Below are positions 23,568-34,368 of a stretch of DNA of 64,000 nt, in pieces (position 1 is the stretch's first letter; every line of letters begins with the position of its first letter). The DNA is taken from contig JABYQQ010000001.1 of NCBI GenBank assembly GCA_022605405.1, forward strand, positions 3,534,001-3,598,000, written 5' to 3'. The translations under genes were made by a program, and so were the position numbers. Source of the DNA: Earliella scabrosa (taxonomy: Eukaryota > Basidiomycota > Agaricomycetes > Polyporales > Polyporaceae). The notes below the pieces were generated by a model, which was not told the DNA's origin, did not search any database, and saw only the letters and a program-made list of their open reading frames with translations.

Positions 23568-23846
23568 CAAGGGCAACTATCCATGTTCCCAGTACAAACA
23601 TTCGGACAACATTGCAGAAGCTGATTGAATGATTTCTCAATGTCTGTGAAGAAAACATACGTATAACATGGTGAGAACATGCCATGTTCAACATGTTATT
23701 TGCATGTTCTCTTGATGTTCTTTGTCTTCACCATGTTCTATTAAATGTTCTTACCATGTGGCTCAGGGGAGTATGCCAGAATCATTCAATCTGTTCTTGC
23801 AATGCTATCCAAATGTTATCTTTGGAAACATGGAAGGTTGCCCTTG
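23568..23846. mobile_element. MITE with CAAGGGCAAC ends
   Basis: The terminal repeats are CAAGGGCAACTATCCATGTT and CAAGGGCAACCTTCCATGTT (reverse complement of the right end). It interrupts family B sequence that reads CAAATCATGCTCACAACCC elsewhere. TCACA occurs near both borders, but a clean duplication is not evident. The interior repeats GAACATG/CATGTTC motifs, also frequent in the CACTA-like element at 27318. Non-coding. Confidence 0.55.
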
Positions 23847-24373
23847 CTCACAACCCAGCCAACCTTCCGCATTTGGGCAAGTGTATATGAGCTATATCGT
23901 TTGTACTAATAGTTCATACACACTTGAAGTAAGTCCATCTAGAAGGTGCAGATTATGCCTACTAAACAATATTAAAACATGTTTGTTACAGAGTTATAAG
24001 TATAGGCAGTAGTAGATGAAGCCATTAGAAGTAATAGAAAGAGCCACTAGTAACTAGTAGTATAGATGCCCATAGACCACGGAACATGTGCCAACACAAT
24101 GTAGTAAGCACCGGCCATGCCAGCAGCCGAGCTGCGGGGGAGAGCATAAAAAAAGTAGTCAATGTGGCTGTGTCCAGTGGTAAGAAACGAGTAAGAAATG
24201 CCAACCCTAACCCTGTGGTGGGCATTTAAAAGTAAGTAATATTGTTACCTGAGATGACATAAGTTGTATGGAAGAGTAACAAAAACTTTTCCGATGGTGA
24301 TTGAGTTGCATCACAAGCACCAGGCCAAAAGCTCAACATAAGAACGATTAATTCGTAAACTCATCAATCGTAA

Positions 24374-24849
24374 TTCAGTGGCAGCTTGAGCTGAACTTGT
24401 GTCCAATCTGGTGAAAAGTCCACTGGCATAGCGGCAGGTTCCTTGATGAGACATTGCCACAGTTAGTTCACAGAATAACAGGGAAAGAAATGCCCCAACC
24501 AGCCTACACTGAAATAGCCAGAACTGACAGGAGAAGATGGCTGTCAAGAGTCCACAGAAGAAGACTGTCGAGCAGTTGACTGGATGTCAGGGGAGGTGTG
24601 CGGCTCATGAGCAATCCAAGAGCTGTCACTAGACTGTTGCTTGGTGTGAAGTTGGTGGAGTTGCTTGGTTTGATCAAGCGAGATTGGTAGGTCTTCACTC
24701 GGTTCCTGCTTCATGAGAGGATGTGGATGAGCATCACACAACAAGGAGTGTACTTGATTTTACTTGATCACTCAGGGAGATGAGACGACCTTGGCGGTCT
24801 TGTTATCAGATCAAATTGTTCAGTACTAAGTTCACCACGCAGTGCAGAG
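24374..24849 (-). pseudogene. Unrecognised coding remnant between two insertions
   Basis: Minus-strand frames here read MKQEPSEDLPISLDQTKQLH (about 24710-24650) and CRYASGLFTRLDTSSAQAAT (about 24430-24375). They would connect across the outer B insertion to the cysteine-bearing remnants at 6187-6000 and across A1 to 25828-26206. I recognise no domain. The serine/threonine/glutamine-rich composition suggests a linker. Confidence 0.25.
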
Positions 24850-25827
24850 TTACGATTGATGAGGTACGAAGAAATCGTTCTTTATGCAGCTAGACACCAG
24901 CCAGAGAGATGTCACCATGATCTTGCCCTGTGGGAATTGTTTTGAAACTCAGCTTACAGCAGTAAGAAATACTACTTACCAGAAAAGTACTGTTAAACGC
25001 CAAATAAGCGCCCATAGCACAGCCACCATTCAGACACTGTTTTGGGTGCTTATGGGCGCTTTTTTCACACGTGACATTATATTGTGACATTGTCACTTAT
25101 ACTCTACTACTTTAATAACTTTCCACAGTGTGGTGCTATTATCATGTGTTATATATGATTCTGTTCGCATTTTGAAGCTCTATTTTTGTCAATTAATTAT
25201 GCAATACAGTGATTGGGTAATTGAATCACTACATGTGTTACACTGCTGTAGACATATACATGATGTAGCTTCATAATGAACTTCTCTGGTTCAACTTTAT
25301 CTTTTTCTGAGTTCTTCCACCTTCCCACACCACTGTATGGCAGTGTATTATGCTGCTACTGCTAAACATGTTTGAGTATTGATTGAATGTAAACAGTCAC
25401 CACTACTCTGTTATTCTAATAATTATTACATAATGTTGTGTTTCCTACTACTAAGCACATGATCTTGTATACTGAATATCTAGGGGTAGACTTTACACTC
25501 AATAGTAGTAGTTCATTCACAGGCTTTGAAATAACATATATGCAAGTCATACCATTCTTGAACTGTGAGTTTATTAATTGACATATATCAAATGGTTTCT
25601 ATTGTATATACTTCAACTTGATATACGAATTGGAGAGCTGATATGATATATTATGCAAAGATTATGTTGGATAGACAACTTAGCTTGCCTGAAATGCTGA
25701 TCATTATATCATAGATCTTCTGCTGTATCTTCCATTGTATGAACACAGCAAGTACAATATGTATGTCACAATTGAAACAAAACACTCATCAATCATTCAT
25801 GCCAGACATGGCCCACTTTAAACCAAG
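24850..25827 (+). mobile_element. Helentron-like element, family A, copy A1 (978 bp)
   Basis: The left end is TTACGATTGATGAGGTACGA; the right end is CTCATCAATCATTCAT, hairpin GCCA-GACA-TGGC, then CCACTTTAAACCAAG followed by T. This is the shortest complete family A copy and serves as the reference for the longer ones. A hairpin with AAGCGCCCATA...TATGGGCGCTT-type complementarity lies near 25000-25060. Non-coding. Confidence 0.6.
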
Positions 25828-26329
25828 TACGAGTTGCAGTTCTGTGTGAATTTCAAAGCTTGAAGTTTCTTAGGCAAGACATGTACAGTAGTATGATACA
25901 CTATCTACAATGTCGCCGAATACATGACAAGTCACTAGTTCATCGCTGTACCAGTCTGCAGTCGCACCAATTTGACTGTGCAGTGCTGCATCTGCTGTGT
26001 GTGCATGATAAGCAAAGAACTCTCACCATGTTGACAAGTGTTTGATACATTGTATTGCACGTATACTCTACACAGCGTATAATGCCATAGACAGTGACAG
26101 TCGATGGATGATGAGAAGGTGGAGAGACAGAAGGAAGGGGAAGGGAAGTTGTGTAGATGGTGGTGGTGTCATGGGCGTATAAAGCTTTCCCATGTGAGTC
26201 GCACAAACCTAGAGATGGGTTACAACAAGTAACAACCGTACTTACTTGTGCTTATGTAATAGTAAGCAAAACATAATTGGAGTCCAAATAAAGTTCCCAC
26301 GGATGCAGGTTTGTGTGACACAGACTAGC
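25828..26329. other. Non-repeat stretch with no recognised gene
   Basis: This is flanking sequence between A1 and the KDZ relic. A minus-strand frame of 88 codons (25940-26206) contains STVTVYGIIRCVEYTCNTMY but no recognisable domain. No clear terminal repeat of the KDZ element was found here. Confidence 0.3.
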
Positions 26330-27317
26330 AGAGAATGTCACCCTTAAAGGACAATCTCTTTGATCCTCTCATCATTCGTAAAACAGTACTTGCGCTGACA
26401 CAAATTCTGGTGTGCGAGAATGTACATCTGAGGAAGCAGGATTTTGAGCTCCTCAATGATCTTCTTCTGCTCAGAGGGGAGCTTCCACTGATTCCACCAT
26501 GTCAGAATCTTAGTGATGTACTTGCATTCCACATTGTACATCAACACATGCTCTATAAGATTTTTGCTGCCCTCTAACGCCCCTGAGACAGCTAGATTCA
26601 CGATGGAAAACCTGGTGAATCTCTTCAACTCCAAAGGCAAGCAACAGGACATGACTGCATGTACTGTTTGTCACCCAATAGGTCCACCACACCTTGAGTG
26701 TGGTAGCATCCATGTCTGATGCAGCACACTTGGAGATCTCCACATTGCGAAACTTGCCTGCTCACTGGAAGCAAGTAACTTTGAAGCCACTGCATGTCTG
26801 GACCTGCATGGAATGCGAGTGTGAGAAGAACTCCACAATGGCTGTGGGGCAACTCACCAGTTGCATGTCCTTCAGAAAGATTTTCTAAAAGTTCAGCAAT
26901 TTATTCAAATTGTTAAAGAACGCATTGTTGTGAACCAGACTGTAATTGGTTGCATCCCCCAGTTTGATCTTTTTCTGCAGGCTGTGGTTGCCGTTGACAC
27001 CTAGAAACAGGTGATGTAGATAAATGTTCCGTGAAGCTCAGTATAACATGCCATGGAACACATCAAAGTGCTCACTGGAGCTGAGGAGAAGTGTCTCTCC
27101 AGCTGGCAGGGAGGTTTATGCCAATCCAGTGGCAAGCAGAACAAGAGGCTGTGAACAGGTTGGGATTCCAGTTTGGGGAATGTATGCCATGGCATTGGCT
27201 GGCCTGTCTGACCATCTTGAGATAGCGCCATTGGCGAGACAGCCACATGGATTTGCAATAATGATCCTAACACATTTGCACTGATCAGAAGGCACATTAT
27301 GATTGATGAGGTACAAA

Positions 27318-27707
27318 CACTGAGAGCATTTTTCCCTGTTCCGGACCCGAACATGATGGGAACATGAGAGAGACAGATTAAATAAGCATACCATATATGG
27401 CATGGGAACATGTGGCGGTCGTGGTAGGAACATACCAAATCTTCCTGGTATATCCATTAGAAATTATGGCTTGGTACATGCCAGTTCCTGTTTGTATGAA
27501 CGCAAGATGTTTGTACACAGAACACATCAGCGGTCTGGTAAGGACATTGATAATGCCAGCGGGATGTTCCCAGTCAGGGCATGAGTTGAATATCCTTGCT
27601 GTAACCACCCATCATGTACCGGTCCAGAACAGGGTCTGATTATTTAACCTGCCTACCCCATGTTACCACTATGTTATGGTCCAGAACATGAAAAAATGCT
27701 CTCAGTG
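27318..27707. mobile_element. CACTA-like MITE (390 bp)
   Basis: The ends CACTGAGAGCATTTTTCCCT and CACTGAGAGCATTTTTTCAT (right end reverse-complemented) extend about 30 bp with few mismatches. AAA flanks both sides (27315-27317, 27708-27710), a 3-bp duplication. It breaks the family A left end between GAGGTAC and GAAATCGTTC. A CACTG terminus with a 3-bp duplication fits the CACTA/EnSpm superfamily. The interior has GAACATG repeats and no gene. Confidence 0.65.
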
Positions 27708-27762
27708 AAAGAAATCGTTCTTTATGCAGCCAGACACCAGCCAGACAGATGTCACTGTGATC

Positions 27763-28131
27763 TAAGGCTGAACATGGATCCAGGTCAAGCACAGGTAGAT
27801 CTGGATCCGACCTGAAATTTGACCTGTAGGTTCAGGTCAAAACAGATCCGGGTCATCACGGATCCGGGTCAGAGATTCCATTTTACATTCAGGTCACAGG
27901 TCAAAACTTTTAAGCAATACATCACTTGTTTTCATGAATTTTATCTATCTATACATCAAACATATTGTTGATCCACAGATCAATCCGTGATCTGACCTGT
28001 AGGTTCAGGTCAAAACAGATCCAGGTCACAATGGGTCATGATCTGTGCAGATCCAGGTCGAGCATTTTTTGGCTCCTTGACCTGTAGGTACAGATCCAGA
28101 TCATCTGTGGATTGATCCGTGTTCAGCCTTA
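27763..28131. mobile_element. hAT MITE M2
   Basis: The ends TAAGGCTGAACATGGATC and TAAGGCTGAACACGGATC (reverse-complemented) enclose 369 bp filled with GATCCAGGTC/GACCTGTAGGTTC motifs. It is nearly the reverse complement of M3 (35955-36329). The flanking octamers CTGTGATC and CGTGACTG are not a convincing duplication, although the host family A sequence clearly continues on both sides. Confidence 0.7.
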
Positions 28132-28397
28132 CGTGACTGCCAGTGTAATCTGTGCCCATGAGAATTGTTTTGAAACTCAGCTAATAGTAGTAAGTAGCGG
28201 TGCTTACTAAATAAGTACTGTTAAACACAAAATAAGCGCCCACAACACAGCCACCACTTAGATGCTGTTTTGGGCGCTTTTTTGCGTGACATTATACTGT
28301 GACATTGTCATTTATACTGTACAACTTCAATAACTTCTTACTGCGTGGTGCTATTGCCACATATTTTATATCATCCTGTTTGCATCTCACAGCTCTA

Positions 28398-28636
28398 TAT
28401 GCTTAGGTGAGCCCTGGGTCGGTTTCGATATCTGGGAATTTTGGGTCGTCAGATAATTTCCAACTGGTGCTTCCATACTGGAGCATTGTGTCCCAGACAT
28501 TGCACAGATATTGGGCAAACTGATATGGTAGCAAGGTCTAAGCGCCAGCCACAAAATATCTGTTCAATACCCAGGGCCGCCCTGGCAGATAACTTCTGAC
28601 CAAATACCCAGGGTGCCCGGTGCACACCTGGGTGTG
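28398..28636. mobile_element. Mariner-type MITE, copy 1 (239 bp)
   Basis: Terminal repeats TATGCTTAGGTGAGCCCTGG and CACACCCAGGTGTGCACCGG (right end reverse-complemented) are flanked by TA on each side (28396-28397, 28637-28638). A second copy of the same length is at 61012-61250 with cleaner ends (CACGCTCAGGTGAGCCCTGG). A TA duplication and short TIRs fit Tc1/mariner MITEs. The insertion point splits AGCTCTATTTGAATA of family A. Confidence 0.65.
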
Positions 28637-30177
28637 TATTTGAATAGATTACTTATACAATACAGTTATTGGTGAATGACTCACAATCTGTATTATACTG
28701 CTGCAGCTAGACATGTGACTTCATGTTCAACTCTCCTGCAGGTTCTTTTACCCTTCTTTGGCCACACCACACTACTGTATTTTGGTATATTACACTGACT
28801 CAATGATTGATAAGAGATAAACAGTCATCTACATCTGCTACTTTGATGATAATCATGTGATGCTGTATGAATAGTTACTATATTTTTCTGTTAATCTTCT
28901 ATATTTCAATTCATGGAAGTGTTTGCTTGGTGTTGTGTTTGTGAAACACATCAAGTAGAGTGTACTACTATCAAGCATGTAATTATAAACACTGACTACA
29001 TGGAATATTCCACATAGACTAGTAGTAGGTGCTTTATTAGACTTTAAAATAACATGTTTGCAAGTCATAGCATTGTTAAACTATACATCTATAACTTGAT
29101 GTATATCAAATGATCTTCATTATATTTGTGTTAACTTCTATATTCTAATTGAATACATCAAAAAGCCAATGTTATGCAAGAATTGTGTTGAATCAAAAAC
29201 TCAACTTGCTTCAATGTTTAATTTTGTATTATCTATTTTCTGCTGTATTAAGTGTGAGCGCGGCTCCAGCTCACTTTGCAGATTAAGCTGCAATTATCTG
29301 GAGCTGGATCCGAGATGATCCGGATCTGTGGCTCCAGCTCATTGCAGATCCAGCTCACTGCAGATCTGGATCAAGCTTCTGAAAACCCCATGATCTGCAG
29401 ATGAGCTGCAGAGGGGTCAAAAATGATTGAAATGTTACATTTCTGGATGTATTCTGTAGTTTATTGGATGTAGGATTTATGTTCCAAAGACAACCCACTT
29501 ATATAGAACCATGGCTGAGATATTGCACATACAACTGAGCCCAAAAATGGCTTAACTGCATACAAAATGGTACAGTAAATCATCAATAACTCGTGAACTG
29601 TGCGGGCCTTTGTTCTGATTTTGGATTCACAAATAGACACAGCATGGACAATACTCTGTGGTCAATATGGCATTGATCCATCAGCATGCAACAAAGATAT
29701 GAATTGTTTACTTTCTTCATATTCTCCACTGCAGATCATCCGCAGATTGATCCGAAATGATTAGGCAATGTCAAGGGTGTGAAGTACCCGCAAGGGTTGA
29801 CGCGGGTGTCACACGCGGGTGCGGGTGCGGGTCACACACTATGGAACCCGCGCCAAACCCGTGACCCGTCACGGCCAGAGCAAGCATAGGCGCCAATCTA
29901 GCGCCGGTCTAGCACGAGCAAGCAGGCGGAGCCTATGTCCTCGTGCTGATACCGTATCTCAATGTAGTAGTTCTGTACAGTTCTAGAGGCTGATATGGAG
30001 CACATGCATCAAACAGGAAACACGGGAGACTAATCCTCGCTCAGCGGCAGCCAGCCACACAGTACACTACTCAATCCGAGTCACGTCGGAGTACCCGCAT
30101 AAGCCCATACCGATAACAATCGCACACATCCATATCTCCTCCACTCCCTCTCTCGGTGCACTCTGTCTCTCGTAGTC

Positions 30178-33100
30178 ATGTCTGGTCGAAAGCGCGCAGG
30201 AACGACTGCTGCGATGCGTTCACCGCCGAGAAAGAAGGCCGCGCCGGCTGGCTCGAAGCCTCAGCCTTCGGCGGGCAAGAAGCCTGCGCCGAAGAAGTCG
30301 AAGCCTGCGGAGAAGAAGAGTCAAGGCGCCGGGTCCACGCAAGCCATGAGATCGTCCACGAAGACGGCGGGGAACACTGGAAAGGCGGGCAAGAACACTC
30401 AGGCTGCTGGAGGACGACGTCGCACCGGCATGGTGTCGTTGGAGGACGATGGCGTGGAGTTGGTGGAGGATGATGAGGAGCTGGATGAGAACGAGGACGA
30501 GATTGAGGTGGAAGACGATGCGAACGTCGCAGATGATGATAACGACTTGAAGAAAGGCCAGGTGGCGGAGGACCGAGACCCAGAAGCTAGGGAGGAGTTG
30601 GGTGAGTACTGAGCTCTCCGAACGCCGCTCCGGAGCCAGTCCCGAGGAGGCTTACTCACTGAATGCGTGGGTAGAGCGGCTGATAAGCCACTGGGATGCA
30701 CCGGCCTATGCGTTCTTCGAGCCAATTCCGAAGATCCTCAAGATCGGAGGGAACCCCGTACGCCGCGCCCATGCGTTCAAGTGCGCGCGTCCTGGCTGCA
30801 AGAAGAGTGTCCGCCGCTTCCTGGACACGCGCGACGCGACCTCGACGTCGAGTCTCAATCGCCACGCAGTATCGTGCTGGGGCAAGGAGGCGGTGGATGC
30901 AGCGAAGAAGGCGGCCGATCTGGATGAGGTACGGGAGAAGATCGTGGGCGGAATTCTAAAGACTGGGTCAATCACGACGTACTTCAAGCGGAAGGAGGGC
31001 TCCGCGATCACTTACTCGCATCGCCAGCATACGCGCATTGAGACCCGAACCGAGATTGCGAAGTGGGTCTGTGAGAGCGTGCGTCCCTTCAAGATCGTGA
31101 GGGATCGGGGGTTCATGTGCTTGATGAAGACCGGACGGCCTGGATACTATCTCCCGTCGCCTTCGACGGTCTCGCGTGACGTCAAGACGGTCTTCAAGCG
31201 TTCTCGTAGTCGCATTGCGCGCATGCTACAGGTGCGTATGCATCAGCTGAGTGTCCCTGTGCGATCCAAGGACATAACATACCCAATCTAGGAGCACAAG
31301 GGCGCCTTGAGTTTCGCGACGGATGCGTGGACCTCGCCAAATCATCGGGCCTTCGTCGCGGTGACCGTGCACTTTGAGCACAAGGGGATGCCGGTCGTGC
31401 TTCTTCTGGACGTCGTTGAGGTACCTCAGTCGCATACGGGGGTTCACCTGGCGGCGGCTTTTGCGGACATCCTGAAAGAATTTGGCATAAGCGAGAAGGT
31501 ACTGTACGCGCAGTTAATCAGCCGTTTGGAAAGCTCACCTTCCATCGCAGTGCCTGGCTGTCACCTGCGACAACGCCAGCAACAACGATACCATGATCGA
31601 CGAGTTGCTCAAGGCACACAACCTCGGGCGCCAGTTCGGCGGACAGCACGCGCGAGTGCGCTGCTTTCTGCACATCTTGAACCTTGTCGCAAAGAGTTTG
31701 ATTCGCCAGTTTGATGCGCGTGCAGACAAGGAGAAGGCGAAGAGCGACGCGGTCGAGGCGCAGCTGGCAGCGCTTGCTGAAGAGCTTGAGGGGTACGATG
31801 AACGGGTCGTGGCGGAACAGGACGAGGGCGGTGGTCTCGGAGAAGGCGGCCTTGGGGAGGAGGACGATGCGGACGATGAGGTCGAGGTGATAGCGGAGAT
31901 GTCGGACGAAGAGCTCGCGCAGTTTGAGCAGGATGTCCGGCCTATCAAACTGATGATAGCGAAGGTCAGTCCCACAGTCTATCTGGCCCTCGGAGACCCG
32001 CAACCCGAGTCTAGACTACAACTCACCTGTAAACTCATAGATCCGAAGCCTCGCCTTCAAGATCATCAACTCCACGACGAAGTTGCTGCCTGCCTGGAAC
32101 GCAGCGTGCGCTGAGCTGGGGATGAAGATCAGACTGCTACCGCGTGACGTTAGGACCCGCTGGAACTCGACATACGATATGCTCGAGACGGCGCTGAAAT
32201 ACCGCAAGGTGGTCGACGCGATGTGTGCAGACAAGAGAAACAACCTGCGTGGGTGTGAGCTGTCGAAGCGGGAGTGGGACATTGCAGCGCAGCTTCGTGC
32301 CACACTTAAGGTTCGTGCCCCGCCTGAACCTTCTGTGACATCGCTCTGACGCCCGTGGCTATTTCCGGCGACCTACGCTGTTCTGCTCCTCCTCTCATTC
32401 CTCGTCGACGCGTCACCCTCCGCGCTCTCAAGATATTCAAGGACGGGACGCTCTTTTTCTCTGGAGCCACGCCCAATCTCGCGCAAGTTATCCCCGCGAT
32501 CGACCAGGTCGACCGTCACCTGTCGACAGTCTCAACTCTGCACCACAAGTACGATAACGCCATTCGTGTGGCGTGCGCTCTCGCCAAAGCGACCCTCAAC
32601 AAATACTACTCGTACACCGACTTCTCCATCACCTATCGCATTGCCACAAGTGAGTTTCCCATGCCTCCAAGTGCTGTGCCGGTCTGGGCATGTATACTCA
32701 TTGTTAGCACAGTTCTGCATCCCCGGCACAAGCTCGAGTACTTCAAGCGCATGCGCTGGCCCGAAGCGTGGCGCAAGCAAGCCGAAGAACTCCTGGTCGA
32801 GGAGTACAACAAGCACTACAAAGATCGCTTCAACCCGGACTCCGACGATGAGCTCGAGCTCGAGTCTGTTCCAGGGACTACCCCGCCTACCAGTCGACCC
32901 GCTTCCTCGCATGGCTCGGCGCGTGGGGACGCGGATGCGGACGGCGACGAGGATGGGTGGGTTGATGAGCCAACGGCCGACGGGGAACAGGATGACGACA
33001 TGGAATTGGTAAGTCCCATGCGTCTCAGGAGTCTGCTCTGTCTGAACCAATGTACCAATGTACTGACTCAAATCCAGGACACCGTCGACGAACTTCCGAA

Positions 33101-33590
33101 CTTCTTTGAGGATATGGAGTTGTTGGCGGCACCCCTGCCTGCCGCCGTTGGCGACGAGCTCGAGCTCTACCTCCACAGTCATGTCGAGGTTGCCCCGGAC
33201 CCGCTCCAATGGTGGCAGAGCCGTCGCACCATCTATCCGAACCTCTCACGGATGGCCCTTGATTACCTCTCAATCCCCGGTAAGCACTAAACTTGAACAT
33301 CTCGTCCTCGTGTCCTGCAATGACTCACTTGTTTCTATCCAGCTACCTCCGTGGACGTCGAGCGGGTTTTCAGCCGCGGACGGCTGCTTCTCTCGCATGT
33401 GCGCAACCGGATGACTGCACAAACCACCCGGGCGGTCCTCTGCGTCGGCAACTGGAGTCTTGCAGGGTATGTACGCGGTCGGGACGCGAAGAAGGTGGCC
33501 GTGCTCGACGACATCGAAGACGATGAAGCATCCGACTACGAGATGGAGCCGGGATGGGACAGGATTGTCCCGGTGGAGGAGCTAGACTAG
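30178..33590 (+). CDS. hAT transposase, nine exons, 944 aa, no visible lesion
   Basis: Exons by splice motifs: 30178-30601, 30675-31231, 31292-31498, 31551-31964, 32041-32310, 32433-32649, 32713-33008, 33078-33279, 33343-33590. They sum to 2,835 nt, divisible by three, with every junction in phase. The N-terminal 140 residues are basic then acidic (a probable nuclear-localisation/linker region). A BED-like zinc finger follows (CARPGC...LNRHAVSC, exon 2). The catalytic core shows FATDAWTSPN (first Asp, exon 3), VTCDNASNND (second Asp, exon 4) and, after RTRWNSTYDML and LHPRHKL, the C-terminal dimerisation block ATSVDVERVFSRGRLLLSH with the expected Glu. An acidic insert precedes exon 8. The role is cut-and-paste transposition in the nucleus. 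All key residues are present, so it may be active. Confidence 0.85.
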
Positions 33591-33796
33591 TAGACACGCG
33601 TCTTGCATGTGTTTCCATTCTCAATCGGTCTCGATGAATGTATTGATCGGCGTGGTGCACCTGAGGACCGATGTAGTGCAAGATGACATGTCTGATAGCA
33701 TCAAATCGATAGCATACTACGCTCTCCGTGCCCATACATCTTTGCTTCTGCCAATCCTCGATTCTTCACCGTACCCTCCGTCTCTACTTCCAATTC

Positions 33797-34368
33797 ATGC
33801 CTCCTCGCCGTCGCCATGGCCCGCCGCCAGTCTTATCCTATTGGCTAGGAAATCCAAGACCTGCGTATCCAGTCCCAGCCGGCGTTACGTTGGTCCGCAT
33901 CGTCCGTCTTCCATACTCCTTCCCCTTCACTCTTCCCCGTGCAATTCTCATACGGGTGCTCGGAGCCGAGGAGGAGATTTCGGTAAGAGAAACTCTGTGC
34001 ATCTCAACAGAGTTTGTCTGACTGCTTTTGATGTCCAGCTCTGCGTTCCGACCAGCGAAGATGAAGCACGCGAAGACCCGAATCGAGCCTCGCGGTTCTG
34101 GAGGGACCTGTCAGAGAGTCATGCCGCACTTCTCCTTACACGGACACAGCGTGTGGCACTCCACACCATATTCGCCATTCTGCATTGTCTGAGCAGTCGA
34201 GATGGACTCCCTACCCATCTTTGGCATGACTTCCGGCGGCTGCTGTACGTCATTGCCGCCGTAAGCATGTTGCTGCCAGTGGGAGTGCCTGCCGATGAAC
34301 AGCTTCTCCTCCCGCTCCGCCTGTGGATCAATGACACCCATCCTGTACGAAGCTCCGATACTTGCTAG
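33797..34368 (+). CDS. Second gene of the hAT transposon, unrecognised, 171 aa
   Basis: The ATG at 33797 opens MPPRRRHGPPPVLSYWLGNP. A GTAAGA...CCAG intron (33983-34038) is in phase 0, and the second exon (34039-34368) reads LCVPTSEDEAREDPNRASRF...HTIFAILHCLSSRDGLP...LWINDTHPVRSSDTC. Total 171 residues. It lies 206 bp downstream of the transposase stop, on the same strand and inside the terminal repeats, so it belongs to the transposon. There is no signal peptide; the C-terminal half has hydrophobic helices (LLYVIAAVSMLLPVGV) that could pack or touch a membrane. I recognise no domain. The intact frame plus correct intron argue that it is real. Confidence 0.6.

Larger units (their letters stand above)
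6188..24373 (-). mobile_element. Outer Helentron-like element, family B, split by later insertions
   Basis: Read on the minus strand it starts TTACGATTGATGAGTTTACG at 24373 and ends in the GCCA-GACA-TGGC hairpin plus CCCACTCCCACCCAAG at 6188, followed by T. B sequence is visible at 6188-6380, 20450-21641, 23202-23567 and 23847-24373. The gaps are a Tc1/mariner transposon (6381-20447), a family C element (21642-23201) and a small MITE (23568-23846). The two sides of each gap join as in the uninterrupted B copies; for example ATGTTA at 6380 continues as TAGATACTC at 20448. Net length without insertions is about 2.3 kb. Confidence 0.55.
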
